A stretch of 64,000 nucleotides of DNA from Acidimicrobiales bacterium. GTDB lineage: Bacteria; Actinomycetota; Acidimicrobiia; Acidimicrobiales; SHLQ01. The stretch covers positions 530,104-594,103 of the forward strand of contig JAHDCX010000001.1 in the NCBI GenBank assembly GCA_020629635.1, in the 5' to 3' direction. This document shows positions 39,185-47,831 of the stretch, piece by piece; within the stretch, counting starts at the first letter, position 1; the number at the start of each line of letters is the position of its first letter. Made by a program: the position numbers and the translations under genes. The notes beneath the pieces are model-generated. The model was not told the origin of the DNA and ran no database searches. It was given only the letters and a program-made list of their open reading frames with translations.

Positions 39185-40504
39185 CTACTGAATCAGGCCG
39201 AGATCGGCCCAGCCGGGTTGGAGGATCGCCGAGGGGTCGCCGCCGAGGTGGCGAATGGCCATTGCGTACAGCGACGTCGTCGGGATCGAGATCGGAAGGT
39301 CCCCATCGATAAGGGCGTCGAGGCCGTGCGTGCCGACGACCGGTTCGTTCATCGCCGGACCGACGACCAGGTGCCCGGCACCGGCGCCGTGGTCGGTTCC
39401 GGATCCGTTGTCTGCAGCCCGTCGGCCGAACTCGCTCGTGGTCACAAGCAGCACGTTCCGCTCCGGAGCCGCTGCCTCGACCGTTTCGAAGAACTCGGCG
39501 ATGCCCTGCGCGACGTCCGCGAGGAGCGCATCGTGAGTCCCGACCTGGTTTGCGTGCGTGTCGAAGCCACCGATCTCGACGAAGACGACCTCGGTCGAGA
39601 GGTTCAGCTCGACGAGACGAGCCGCAGTACGCAGCAGCCCGGTGGCTGTGGCCGACTCGAGGGACGCGTCGTCGACCTCCTGCTCGATCTGATCGAGGAC
39701 ATCGACGGCGTTGACCGCACGTGGGATTCCTGTCCGGACGAGGTCGAGCGCCGTCGACGACGACGGTGCTGCACCAGGCGAAGCCGTCGCCAAGAAGACG
39801 TCACTCAGTTGGCCGACATCCATGCCGGGAGCCGTGCGCAACAGGAAGTTGTCGGGGTCGTCGATCACGGTCGAGCTCCCCGTCAGTCCGCGGACTGCCG
39901 AACCACCGCCGCCGAGCGCAACGGCCAGAAGGGGGTCTTCGCCAGCATTGGGGTGGGTGTCGAGCCATCGTCCAACCCAGCCTCCGTCGGCCGAGGCCGT
40001 CTGCCCGGCGAAGAGCGTGTCGGTCGCCGCGAAGTGTGATCGTCCCTGCCCGTCGATGCCCAGGCCAAGCACTGCGGCCGCCCGGTTGGCTTCCCACAGA
40101 GGCATGATCGGCGCCAGGCTGGGGTGGAGGGCGACGGCAGTCCCCACGTCGATGAGGTCGGCCTCGTCGACGCCAACGGCGGGGCGGAGGTCCCGGTAGC
40201 GCCCGACTTCGGCGGCCGCCGTCGGCACGAACGTGTTGAGCGAGTCGTTGCCGCCCGCAAGATTCACCACGATGACGAGCGGTCTCCCCGTCGTGGTGGC
40301 TGCCGTTGCACCAGCCGAGCTGGTCGGGGTGCTCGACGGCACGCTCGTCGAGGTCGCGATCGAATCTCTGACTCCCACCTCCCACTGGCTGGCGCCGATG
40401 GCCAGTGCGCCAGCGGTGCCGCCTGCGAGGTAGAGGAAGCGGCGGCGACCGAGCGGTTGTGCGGCCTCTTGTGGAGCCGACTCGGGCTTGGGGGACTCAC
40501 ACAT
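39185..40504 (-). CDS. DUF1501-family protein with Tat signal
   Basis: 439 residues. N-terminal twin-arginine signal 'LGRRRFLYLAGGTAGALAIGA' followed by a Ser/Thr-rich linker, then the DUF1501 (sulfatase-like fold) domain: 'LVIVVNLAGGNDSLNTFVP', 'ALHPSLAPIMPLWEANRAAAVLGLG', 'VFVEIGGFDTHANQVGTHDALLADVAQGIAEFFETVE', 'LLVTTSEFGRRAADNGSGTDHGAGAGHLVVGPAM'. These proteins occur in pairs with DUF1800 and are thought to be exported enzymes of the alkaline phosphatase/sulfatase superfamily; substrate unknown. ATG overlaps the DUF1800 stop (ATGA). Confidence 0.88.
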   Translation of the reverse strand: MCESPKPESAPQEAAQPLGRRRFLYLAGGTAGALAIGASQWEVGVRDSIATSTSVPSSTPTSSAGATAATTTGRPLVIVVNLAGGNDSLNTFVPTAAAEVGRYRDLRPAVGVDEADLIDVGTAVALHPSLAPIMPLWEANRAAAVLGLGIDGQGRSHFAATDTLFAGQTASADGGWVGRWLDTHPNAGEDPLLAVALGGGGSAVRGLTGSSTVIDDPDNFLLRTAPGMDVGQLSDVFLATASPGAAPSSSTALDLVRTGIPRAVNAVDVLDQIEQEVDDASLESATATGLLRTAARLVELNLSTEVVFVEIGGFDTHANQVGTHDALLADVAQGIAEFFETVEAAAPERNVLLVTTSEFGRRAADNGSGTDHGAGAGHLVVGPAMNEPVVGTHGLDALIDGDLPISIPTTSLYAMAIRHLGGDPSAILQPGWADLGLIQ

Positions 40505-41748
40505 CAGGCGACCGCCATTTCGGGAGACATCAGGAGTGCGGCCAGTGCTGCCCGTCCGTCGCCGGCTGGCAACTCGTCGATCGCCGTCCGCGTCGTCGCC
40601 GAAAACCCGCTGGGTCGAGCCGTGAGATACGCCACGGCATCCCATTCGCTGGCACGAATCGCCTCGAGGATCGGAGCCTGCTCGGGGCAGTTCGCAGCAA
40701 GCACGCTCGCCGCCCGAAATCGGCCGACCGTGGTTGATGGACCGGCCCACGTCGATGCGGTCGGATAGCCGCCGACGTTGGGTGGCGCCCCGGGAAGCTG
40801 CCCCATCGCACGGAGAAGGCTCAACCGGGGCCGTGGCTCCAGTGGTCCGGTGAGGGCTTCGCCGTGAAGCAACCACTGGACCGGTTCGAGGACGATGTCG
40901 GTCGCGGCGCCGTCGAGCGCCAGGTCGACCAGGTTGGCGAGGAGGCTGGCGATATCGAGTTCGTTGTGTCGCAGCTCGTCGGCGAGCGTATGCGCAGATG
41001 AACTGGTCGGAGCGGCCCCGAGAATCCGCTCGCCGAGGTGCGCAACCAGGTGATCGGCACAGGCATCATGCGTCGTGACGGCCGAGATGACCGAGTCGAG
41101 ATCGTCCACCGTCGATCCGAGCAACTGTTGTGGGGTGGCGTCGTGTCGACGCTGGACAAAGCGAGGCGTCGGCGTCTCGACTCGACGCGGGATCGTCCAA
41201 CCGCTGAGCGCCACCGCTGCCGCCCGGACATCGTCCTCGTCGTAGTTCCCGATACCGAGGGCGTACAGCTCGAGGAGCTCCCGGCCGTAGTTCTCATTGA
41301 TGGCACCTGAGGCGTTGCGGGTGCCATCCAGGAAGACGAGCATGCCTGCGTCGATCGTGACGGCACGAAGAAGCTCAGCAAACGGGGCGACACGCAGCTC
41401 GTCCAACAGGTCGATGTGGCCAATGAACAGCGAGATGTCGGTCCGAAGGTTCCGGAACGAAACGGCGAAGTGGTCGTGCCAGAACCAGGTCATCCACGCC
41501 GCAAGGGGCGAATCGGTGGTGCGCAGATGGTCGGTCCAGGCGCCGATGGCTTCGACGGCGAGGTCGACGTTCAGCTGCCCGTCGATCTCCCGACCGTCCC
41601 AGGGGCTGCGATGTGGAGTCCCGGCGCCTGCGAGCATCTGCTCGCGGACTGCTGCGGGGCCTGTGTCGTGCAACTCCTGGATCGCAGAGAAACCAGAGCC
41701 GAAGGTCAGGCGCCGGATCAGGAATGCGATCTGGTCGTCGTCGTTCAT
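40504..41748 (-). CDS. DUF1800-family protein
   Basis: 414 residues. Typical DUF1800 sequence: 'IAFLIRRLTFGSGFSAIQELHDTG', 'AWMTWFWHDHFAVSFRNLR', 'RNASGAINENYGRELLELYALGIGNYDEDDVRAAAVALSGWTI', and C-terminal 'LLRAMGQLPGAPPNVGGYPTASTWAGPSTTVGRFRAASVLA'. No signal peptide is visible, unlike its partner, so it might be exported as a complex with the Tat-dependent DUF1501 protein, a hitch-hiker model that is only inference. The pair is a conserved two-gene unit in many bacteria; function unknown. Confidence 0.87.
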   Translation of the reverse strand: MNDDDQIAFLIRRLTFGSGFSAIQELHDTGPAAVREQMLAGAGTPHRSPWDGREIDGQLNVDLAVEAIGAWTDHLRTTDSPLAAWMTWFWHDHFAVSFRNLRTDISLFIGHIDLLDELRVAPFAELLRAVTIDAGMLVFLDGTRNASGAINENYGRELLELYALGIGNYDEDDVRAAAVALSGWTIPRRVETPTPRFVQRRHDATPQQLLGSTVDDLDSVISAVTTHDACADHLVAHLGERILGAAPTSSSAHTLADELRHNELDIASLLANLVDLALDGAATDIVLEPVQWLLHGEALTGPLEPRPRLSLLRAMGQLPGAPPNVGGYPTASTWAGPSTTVGRFRAASVLAANCPEQAPILEAIRASEWDAVAYLTARPSGFSATTRTAIDELPAGDGRAALAALLMSPEMAVA

Positions 41749-41845
41749 ACACCATCAATCGACGGCTTTTCGGAGGCTTGGATGAAGCGAGCCTGAAGTT
41801 CGCTCAAGACGAGCGCAGCGCACGATTCAGCGCGGCGCGGAGGGT

Positions 41846-42748
41846 CTAGAAAAGGCTGTCCTGGATGGTGAGCTCGTCGGGGGTGTGGGTGCCCACGTCG
41901 AGCTCGAAGCCGTAGAGCTTCTGTGCGTCGAGGACGAAGTGGTCGCCGCCGTCGGGCTGTCGGCAGATCACGGCCCGCCCGACAGCGTCGACGAAGTCGA
42001 GCGCGTGGGCGCCGGAGGCGGGATCGCGGGGGTAGGCGAGCAGCCGTGTGGGTACGGTTCTCGAGTTCGGGGCCAGCCACGGCACCGAAACGCTGGTCAG
42101 CCGATCGTCTCCGCCGCTATCGACGAGTTCGTGGACCCGTCCGGTCCAGATGTCGAGCTCGCGGTCCAATTGAGCGTCGGGGACCGGGTGCACGAGACCG
42201 CGGATCTTTCGGCTCATCGAGACCGACTGCTGCAGTCCGAGCGTTGCCGTCACTCGATCTTCGATCGATCGAACCGCGAAGCCGTCGGATGCGGTTGCGA
42301 CGACGCGAGCCATCCACGCCCCTTGTTCGGTGAGGCGGGTTTGGAGCCGTGGAGCGGTCGAGGTGCCAACCTTGATCGAACCGTCGCGGAACACGGCCAA
42401 GTACAGCTCGTTCGCCTTGTCGAGGTGTTCGAGGACTGCCCGATCGAGTTCGGCGCGCCCCCGCGTGTGCGCATGGTGCAGCTGGGACGCAAACGTGGCG
42501 TCGCTTGCGGCGCAACGATCGCAGGTGCGTCCATCCGGAAGTGGTGCGTTGTCACAGTCGGCCCACGGCATGGCCGTGCGAAAGGGCCTGTGTCCGCGAC
42601 ACAGCCGAGTCGCGGGATCGGCGACTCGGTAGTTGAGCGACAACGAAGAAAGCGGTTCGAGACTCGACGCACCACCATTGCGTCGAACTCGAAGATGTGC
42701 CGAGAAATCCAGCCACGCCATGCCGGTGATCACGACCGTCTCGCCCAT
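41846..42748 (-). CDS. DUF2797-family protein
   Basis: 300 residues. The N-terminal half has a Cys-rich zinc-like region ('RLCRGHRPFRTAMPWADCDNAPLPDGRTCDRCAASDATF'). The centre reads 'ELYLAVFRDGSIKVGTSTAPRLQTRLTEQGAWMARVVATASDGFAVRSIEDRV', which resembles a GIY-YIG-like nuclease fold (hydrophobic-Tyr-Leu, then K-V-G-x-S and a conserved Arg). DUF2797 proteins have no firm function. ATG 42748 follows TACGCT by 6 nt. Stands alone, upstream of the DUF1800 operon on the same strand with a 97-nt gap in which no clear promoter or terminator is seen. Confidence 0.82.
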   Translation of the reverse strand: MGETVVITGMAWLDFSAHLRVRRNGGASSLEPLSSLSLNYRVADPATRLCRGHRPFRTAMPWADCDNAPLPDGRTCDRCAASDATFASQLHHAHTRGRAELDRAVLEHLDKANELYLAVFRDGSIKVGTSTAPRLQTRLTEQGAWMARVVATASDGFAVRSIEDRVTATLGLQQSVSMSRKIRGLVHPVPDAQLDRELDIWTGRVHELVDSGGDDRLTSVSVPWLAPNSRTVPTRLLAYPRDPASGAHALDFVDAVGRAVICRQPDGGDHFVLDAQKLYGFELDVGTHTPDELTIQDSLF

Positions 42749-42754
42749 GGCGAG

Positions 42755-42760
42755 AGCGTA
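42755..42760 (-). promoter_or_regulatory. Leaderless -10 box of the DUF2797 gene
   Basis: TACGCT on the minus strand, 6 nt before ATG 42748. Confidence 0.45.
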
Positions 42761-42766
42761 TGGGCT

Positions 42767-42967
42767 CTAGAGGGGCTTGACCTCCAGGGCCTCAGGACCC
42801 TTCCGTCCGGGTCCGACCTCGAACTCGACGGCTTGTCCTTCTTCGAGGGAGCGGTATCCCTCGCCAGCGATGTTGGAATAATGCACGAAGAGGTCGCTGT
42901 CGCCCTCACGTGAGATGAATCCGTAGCCCTTCTCATTGTTGAAGAACTTCACGGTGCCAGTGGCCAT
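42767..42967 (-). CDS. Cold-shock protein (CspA family)
   Basis: 66 residues, a single S1-like cold-shock domain: RNP1 'KGYGFIS' and RNP2 'DLFVHYSNI', with '[10 protein letters not shown]' at the start. It binds single-stranded nucleic acid as an RNA chaperone. ATG 42967 has GGGGAG upstream. A TACGGT -10 box at 43046-43041 predicts a leader of about 67 nt, longer than that of most genes here and consistent with the post-transcriptional control known for csp genes. Confidence 0.95.
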   Translation of the reverse strand: MATGTVKFFNNEKGYGFISREGDSDLFVHYSNIAGEGYRSLEEGQAVEFEVGPGRKGPEALEVKPL

Positions 42968-43040
42968 TGCTCCCCACCTGCTTTCTGCTTGCGTGCCCGG
43001 TTGCGGCGGGCCGCGGACTGGGGGATGTCCGCGTCTCCGA

Positions 43041-43046
43041 ACCGTA
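43041..43046 (-). promoter_or_regulatory. Putative -10 box of the cold-shock gene
   Basis: TACGGT on the minus strand, giving a leader of about 67 nt with its own ribosome-binding site. The rest of 42968-43168 holds no visible gene. Confidence 0.35.
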
Positions 43047-43168
43047 TGACGTTGTCGTTGAGACGTGGTGTCCGAACGGGGGAATTTCCGATGACGATGC
43101 GAGAAACTCTGCATGAACTCACTGGAGGAAACTCGTCGAGGGACGACGTGTTCTCCGCTGGGTTCCGA

Positions 43169-43174
43169 TAACCT
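43169..43174 (+). promoter_or_regulatory. Leaderless -10 box of rplU
   Basis: TAACCT, 8 nt before ATG 43183. Confidence 0.45.
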
Positions 43175-43182
43175 CGGACGCC

Positions 43183-43491
43183 ATGTATGCCGTGATCAAG
43201 ACCGGCGGTCGTCAGTACCGCGTCGAAGAGGGCCAGGTTCTCGACGTGAACCGCCTCGGCGACGAGGGCGACACCGACAATCTGACGCCCGTGCTCGTCG
43301 TTGACGGCGAGACGGTGCTCGCAACGCCCGACCAACTCTCGGGTGCCAGTGTCGGCATCAAGGTGGTCGACAACCTCCGTGGACCGAAGATCAACGGTTT
43401 CACGTACAAGAGCAAGGCCAACCAGCGTCGTCGCTGGGGTCACCGCCAGGAGCTCAGCCGGATCGAGGTCACTTCGATCTCCGCTGGCTGA
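43183..43491 (+). CDS. rplU: 50S ribosomal protein L21
   Basis: 102 residues; '[20 protein letters not shown]' and '[30 protein letters not shown]' are standard bL21. It binds 23S rRNA. First gene of rplU-rpmA-obg, the order conserved across bacteria; 27 nt separate it from rpmA. The start appears to be leaderless, unusual for a ribosomal protein gene. Confidence 0.98.
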   Translation: MYAVIKTGGRQYRVEEGQVLDVNRLGDEGDTDNLTPVLVVDGETVLATPDQLSGASVGIKVVDNLRGPKINGFTYKSKANQRRRWGHRQELSRIEVTSISAG

Positions 43492-43518
43492 CCTGCATCT
43501 CACCCGAAAGGTTTCATC

Positions 43519-43770
43519 ATGTCGAAGACCAAAGGCGGCGGCTCCACACGGAACGGCCGTGACTCGAACGCACAGCGACTGGGCGTCAAGGTGTACGACG
43601 GCGGCCGGGTCAGCGCAGGCTCGATCCTCGTTCGCCAGCGCGGCACCAAGTTTCATCCCGGCAACAACGTCGGCCGAGGTGGCGACGACACGTTGTTCGC
43701 GACCGCCGACGGCGTCGTGAAGTTCGGCTCTCGCCACGGACGCAAGCTCGTTGACGTCCTGACGGACTGA
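43519..43770 (+). CDS. rpmA: 50S ribosomal protein L27
   Basis: 83 residues; '[28 protein letters not shown]' and '[29 protein letters not shown]' are standard bL27. The N-terminus reads MSKTKGGG, directly exposing the Gly-rich tail that reaches the peptidyl-transferase centre, without the cleavable extension of some Firmicutes. AAAGGTTTC upstream serves as ribosome-binding site. Confidence 0.98.
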   Translation: MSKTKGGGSTRNGRDSNAQRLGVKVYDGGRVSAGSILVRQRGTKFHPGNNVGRGGDDTLFATADGVVKFGSRHGRKLVDVLTD

Positions 43771-43777
43771 GCCAGCT

Positions 43778-43796
43778 CGGCGTCGATTCGACGCCG
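43778..43796 (+). terminator. Hairpin between rpmA and obg
   Basis: CGGCGTCG-ATT-CGACGCCG, perfect 8-bp stem 7 nt after the rpmA stop and 17 nt before the obg start. There is no U-tract, so it is more likely an attenuator or processing hairpin than a full terminator. Confidence 0.5.
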
Positions 43797-43813
43797 GTCG
43801 TCGGGGAGAAGCG

Positions 43814-45061
43814 ATGAGCAACTTCGTCGACGAATGCAATCTCAATGTTCGTGGCGGGGACGGTGGCGCGGGTTGCGTCTCGTTCCGCCGCGAGGCTCAC
43901 GTGTCGCGTGGCGGCCCCGATGGTGGCGACGGTGGCAACGGCGGCAGTATCTGGCTCGTCGCCGACCACAACGTGGCGTCGTTGCTGTCGTTCCGGGATC
44001 ACCCGCATCGAAAGGCCGGCAGCGGCAAACACGGGAGCGGCAAGAAGAAGCACGGCGCGTCGTCGCCCGACCTCGAGATCTCGGTCCCGGAGGGAACGGT
44101 CGTCTACGACTTCGACGGCACCCAACTCTGTGACCTTCCTCACCACGGAGACCGCTGGCTCGCCGCCGCAGGTGGCACCGGAGGCCAGGGAAACGCTCGC
44201 TTTCTCTCCAACAAGCGCCGAGCGCCGGCCTTCGCCGAACAGGGGGAGGAGGGCGAGGAGCGGTGGTTGCGGCTCGAGCTGAAGCTCGTCGCGGACGTTG
44301 CCCTCGTCGGCTTCCCGAACGTCGGCAAGAGCACACTGATCAGCCGGATCAGCGCCGCCAAGCCGAAGATTGCCAACTACCCGTTCACGACCCTCGAGCC
44401 GAATCTCGGAGTCGTACGGATCCCCGAAGACGACTTCGAGATGGTCGTTGCGGACATCCCGGGCCTGATCGAGGGGGCGGCCGAGGGTCGGGGCCTCGGG
44501 CATCAGTTTCTTCGACATGTCGAGCGGGCACGGGTTCTCGTGCTGCTGCTCGATCTTGCGTCGTGGGAAGGCACCGAGCCCGCTGACCAGGAAGCGGCAC
44601 TGCTGCACGAACTGGGGGAGTATCGCCCCGAGCTGCTCGATCGCCCCCGGCTCACGGTGGCGTCGCGTGCGGACATCGCCGCCGACGTCGACTGGGACGG
44701 CCAGAAGATCTCCGCAGTTTCCGGGCTCGGAATCCCCGAGCTGGTCGGCGCCATGGCCAACGCGGTTCGTGAAGCGCGTTCTGCGGCCGCCGAGGCCGAA
44801 TCCACCTCATTCGTGATTCATCGGCCGGCCGCCGATGCCGTCGATGTCGAACTCGTCGCACCGGGTGAGTGGGAGGTGCTCGGACGCCCCGCGCTGCGGG
44901 CGGTTCGGTTGTCCGACCTCACGGACCCAGCAGCGCTCGACCACGCCCATCGGCGTCTCGAGGCGATCGGCGTCAACAAAGCCCTTCGGCGGGCCGGTGC
45001 CCGCGACGGGGACCTCGTCCACATCGGCGACCTGTCGTTCCACTACGAGGAAGACCAGTGA
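43814..45061 (+). CDS. obg: GTPase Obg/CgtA
   Basis: 415 residues. N-terminal glycine-rich Obg domain ('CNLNVRGGDGGAGCVSFRREAHVSRGGPDGGDGGNGGSIWLVAD'), then the G domain with G1 'GFPNVGKST', G2 'ANYPFTTLEPNLGVV', G3 'DIPGLIEGA', and 'SRAD' in place of the usual N/T-K-x-D in G4. The C-terminal OCT domain is present ('VLGRPALRAVRLSDLTDPAALDHAHRRLEAIGVNKALRRAGARDGDLVHIGDLSFHY'). It acts in late 50S assembly and (p)ppGpp response. GGGGAG upstream of ATG 43814 is a good ribosome-binding site. Confidence 0.96.
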   Translation: MSNFVDECNLNVRGGDGGAGCVSFRREAHVSRGGPDGGDGGNGGSIWLVADHNVASLLSFRDHPHRKAGSGKHGSGKKKHGASSPDLEISVPEGTVVYDFDGTQLCDLPHHGDRWLAAAGGTGGQGNARFLSNKRRAPAFAEQGEEGEERWLRLELKLVADVALVGFPNVGKSTLISRISAAKPKIANYPFTTLEPNLGVVRIPEDDFEMVVADIPGLIEGAAEGRGLGHQFLRHVERARVLVLLLDLASWEGTEPADQEAALLHELGEYRPELLDRPRLTVASRADIAADVDWDGQKISAVSGLGIPELVGAMANAVREARSAAAEAESTSFVIHRPAADAVDVELVAPGEWEVLGRPALRAVRLSDLTDPAALDHAHRRLEAIGVNKALRRAGARDGDLVHIGDLSFHYEEDQ

Positions 45062-45092
45062 CCGTGGTTCGTCGCCAAGCGGGAAGTTCGCA

Positions 45093-46190
45093 ATGAAGGT
45101 CGTCGTCAAGGTCGGTACGTCGTCGTTGACCGATGAGGACGGTCGGATCGACCGCGCCAACATCGTTGGGATCGTGGATCAGGTCGCTGCGTGCCGCAGA
45201 AGCGGGCACGACGTCGTCCTGGTGACCTCTGGCGCGATCGCCGCTGGGATGCCGCTCCTCGGGCTGACCGCCGCCGACCGGGCGTCCGCCGATGCCGTCA
45301 CCCTCCAGGCCGCTTCGGCAGTCGGCCAACCCATCCTGCATGGGGAGTGGGACGCGGCGCTCCGGCCACATGCGCTGTTTGCCGGGCAGATCCTGCTGGC
45401 TCCACACAACTTCGGCGATCGTTCCCAGTACTTGCACGCCCGTGCAACCTTGGACCGGTTGATCGAGCTCGGCGCCGTTCCGTTGATCAACGAAAACGAC
45501 GCGGTCACAGACGACGAGATCCGCTATGGCGACAACGATCGCATCGCCGCGCTTGCCGCACACCTGGTCGAAGCCGACCTACTCGTGCTTCTGACCGATA
45601 CCGATGGGGTGCTCACCGCCGACCCTCGAACCGACCCCAACGCGTCGCTCATCGAGGCGATCTCGGAGATCGACGCCGAGCTTGCTGCGGCTGTCGGCGG
45701 TCCGGGTACGGCACGCGGAAGCGGCGGAATGGCGTCGAAGCTCGCGGCGGCCCGGATCGCGTCGTGGTCCGGAATTCCGACGGTCATCGCCCGAACGCAG
45801 CGTCCCAACGTTCTGCTCGATGCGGTGGCGGGCACCGACGGGATTGGGACGGTGGTTCATCCTCGGGCGAGCCGGCTCTCCGCCCGCAAGTTGTGGATCG
45901 GCTTCGCGATGACGAGTGCCGGAGCGATCACGGTCGATGCGGGAGCCGCAGCAGCGCTCCAGCGCGGCGGCACATCGCTGCTCAGCGCCGGCGTCAGCGA
46001 GGTGTCTGGCGAGTTCGACGTTCGTGACGCCGTCGAGGTTCTCGACGGCAGTGGTGCTCAGGTCGGCAAAGGACTCGTGCGTATGGCGAGCGAAGAGTTG
46101 CGGCGCGTTGCTGGGGTCCCGTCGCGCGATCTCGACCCGGCGCAACGCCGGATCGTGATCCACGCAGACGACCTCGTCGTCTTCGGCTGA
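45093..46190 (+). CDS. proB: Glutamate 5-kinase
   Basis: 365 residues. The kinase domain starts 'MKVVVKVGTSSLTDEDGRID'; 'VTSGAIAAGMPLLGL', 'LINENDAVTDDEIRYGDNDRIAALAA' and 'LLTDTDGVLTADPR' are the ATP and glutamate binding motifs; 'GTARGSGGMASKLAAARIA' is the conserved Gly-rich loop. A C-terminal PUA domain follows ('AGAITVDAGAAAALQRGGTSLLSAGVSEVSGEFD'). First step of proline synthesis. It follows obg by 31 nt, with a GGGAAG ribosome-binding site, and is 3.8 kb from the ProA-like gene. Confidence 0.95.
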   Translation: MKVVVKVGTSSLTDEDGRIDRANIVGIVDQVAACRRSGHDVVLVTSGAIAAGMPLLGLTAADRASADAVTLQAASAVGQPILHGEWDAALRPHALFAGQILLAPHNFGDRSQYLHARATLDRLIELGAVPLINENDAVTDDEIRYGDNDRIAALAAHLVEADLLVLLTDTDGVLTADPRTDPNASLIEAISEIDAELAAAVGGPGTARGSGGMASKLAAARIASWSGIPTVIARTQRPNVLLDAVAGTDGIGTVVHPRASRLSARKLWIGFAMTSAGAITVDAGAAAALQRGGTSLLSAGVSEVSGEFDVRDAVEVLDGSGAQVGKGLVRMASEELRRVAGVPSRDLDPAQRRIVIHADDLVVFG

Positions 46191-46193
46191 ACG

Positions 46194-46886
46194 TCAGGCG
46201 CTGTCGTCGGGGGACTCGTCGTCGGCGGCTCCGCCGTCGTCAGTCGAGCTGTCATCGGCCGGCGCAGCGACGGCGTCCTGAGGCGACAAGATCCCCATCT
46301 GGGAGCGGATCTCCGCGAGTTTGGCGGCCGCTTTTGCGTCATTTGCCGCCGCTTCGACCAACGCGTTTGCGCCATCGAGCTCGGTCTGTTCATCGACGCC
46401 GGCGAGCTCGGCTTCGGCCTCCGCACGGGCGAGTTGATCGTTGATCTTGCCCTTCACGGCGTCGTAGGACGTCGTGTCTCCGGCCGCGAGCGTGGACTCG
46501 GCCATCTTGGCCCGTTCGAATTCGGCCCGGAGCTCGGCGCCGCGCGCTTGCATCTGGCGGGTCTGGATCGCGGAATCCGACGCCAGTGCCTTTGCCTCTT
46601 CGGAGGCTTGGCGCGCCTCGATCAACTCGATGTCGATGGCGGCGATCTGGGTATCGACCCGGACGATCTCCTCGGCGATGATGCCGGCGGAGTCGTTGAA
46701 CCGTGCCGCACCATCGGCGTCGCCCTCGCGCGAGGCTTCTTCGGCCATCATCACCGCCTGACGGGCATTGGTGTTGAGACGCTCGAGCTCGTCGTAGAGC
46801 TTCTTGCGTTGGCCCTCGAGCTGTTTCTCGTGAGCGATGATGTTGGTCGCCGATTCCCGCAGGGCCTTCGCCTGTTCCGGGGTCAT
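46194..46886 (-). CDS. PspA/IM30-like coiled-coil protein
   Basis: 230 residues, almost wholly helical with heptads: 'RKKLYDELERLNTNARQAVMMAEEASREGDADGAARFNDSAGIIAEEIVRVDTQIAAIDIELIEARQASEEAKALA'. The stretch 'NARQAVMMAEEA' is identical in type to the neighbouring PspA protein, so the two arose by duplication. It lacks the amphipathic N-terminal helix of PspA (starts 'MTPEQAKALRESATNIIAHEKQ'), and its C-terminus is very acidic ('DDSSTDDGGAADDESPDDSA'). It may modulate its partner. The start lies 6 nt after the upstream pspA stop. It converges with proB. Confidence 0.75.
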   Translation of the reverse strand: MTPEQAKALRESATNIIAHEKQLEGQRKKLYDELERLNTNARQAVMMAEEASREGDADGAARFNDSAGIIAEEIVRVDTQIAAIDIELIEARQASEEAKALASDSAIQTRQMQARGAELRAEFERAKMAESTLAAGDTTSYDAVKGKINDQLARAEAEAELAGVDEQTELDGANALVEAAANDAKAAAKLAEIRSQMGILSPQDAVAAPADDSSTDDGGAADDESPDDSA

Positions 46887-46892
46887 CCGAAA

Positions 46893-47681
46893 TCAGCCTT
46901 CGGCAGTTGCGGTGGTGCCACCGGTTTCCGGGGCGGTCTCGGGTGCTGCGGTCTGTGTCGATCCGACGCCGAGCTGGCTCTTGAGCTCTTCGAGTCGGGC
47001 CTTGGCCTGCGTGTGGCGGGCAGCATTTTCGATCTCGGCCATGCGGCCTTCGGTGGAGCTCGACTGCAGATCTGATGCGGCCTGTGCCTTGGCCAGGCGT
47101 CCCTCGATCTTCTCGCGGACTTCATCGAGCGAAGGAGTGTCGCCACCGACCTGCTCGTTGAGCGACGTCATCGCGTCGTTCATCTGCTCCTTCATCTTGG
47201 CCTGATCGAGCTGGCTCAACAGCTTTTGCCGCTCGGCCAGCTTCTCCTGGAGCTTCTGACTGTTCTGCGACACGGCCGCCTTCGCCTCGTCGGAGGACTG
47301 CGTTGCCTGTAGATGCAGCGCCTTGAGGTCTTCGACCTCTTGTTCGACGGCGATCAGTCGCTGTGCAAAGGCTTCTGCGGCGCTGGTGTATTCGGTCGCC
47401 TTGGCCTCGTCGCCACGCTGCATGGCTTCATCAGCCATCATCACGGCCTGCCGGGCGTTGCCGGTGAGCTTCTCCATCTCCGCCATCGCCTTGTCGAGGC
47501 GCATCTCGGTCTGCTTCTGGTGGGCGATGACGTTTGCCGCCTGTTCCTTCAGGCGCTGATGCTGCTCTTTCGAGTCACGAATGGCTTGCTCGAGCTGGAT
47601 CTTCGGATCGGCGTTCTTCTCGAACTCGGCGTCCGCACGGGCCGTGAGGTATTTCCACCACTTCTTCAGCGTCTCAATCAT
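46893..47681 (-). CDS. pspA: PspA/IM30 family protein
   Basis: 262 residues. N-terminal amphipathic segment 'MIETLKKWWKYLTARADAEFEKNADPKIQLEQAIRDSKEQHQRLKEQAANVI' and long coiled-coil with 'GNARQAVMMADEAMQRGDEAKATEYTSAAEAFAQRLIAVEQEVEDLKALHLQA'. PspA/ESCRT-III superfamily proteins bind stressed inner membrane and maintain its integrity. ATG 47681 has TACGAT 7 nt upstream. It is co-transcribed with the second, shorter paralogue. No PspF or PspB/C genes are nearby, as is usual in actinobacteria. Confidence 0.82.
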   Translation of the reverse strand: MIETLKKWWKYLTARADAEFEKNADPKIQLEQAIRDSKEQHQRLKEQAANVIAHQKQTEMRLDKAMAEMEKLTGNARQAVMMADEAMQRGDEAKATEYTSAAEAFAQRLIAVEQEVEDLKALHLQATQSSDEAKAAVSQNSQKLQEKLAERQKLLSQLDQAKMKEQMNDAMTSLNEQVGGDTPSLDEVREKIEGRLAKAQAASDLQSSSTEGRMAEIENAARHTQAKARLEELKSQLGVGSTQTAAPETAPETGGTTATAEG

Positions 47682-47688
47682 GTGGTCG

Positions 47689-47694
47689 ATCGTA
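47689..47694 (-). promoter_or_regulatory. Leaderless -10 box of the pspA pair
   Basis: TACGAT on the minus strand, 7 nt before ATG 47681. Confidence 0.45.
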
Positions 47695-47831
47695 GTCCGC
47701 ACGGCTCACGGTGGCGTCGTCTCTGGGCTAAAGGTTTGGCGGCGGTGGGCCGAACGGATCATCAGGTACACGTTCGATGGCGCCCGCCGGCCGGGCCGAT
47801 CGAGTTGACGACAAACGAGGTGGCGAAATCG

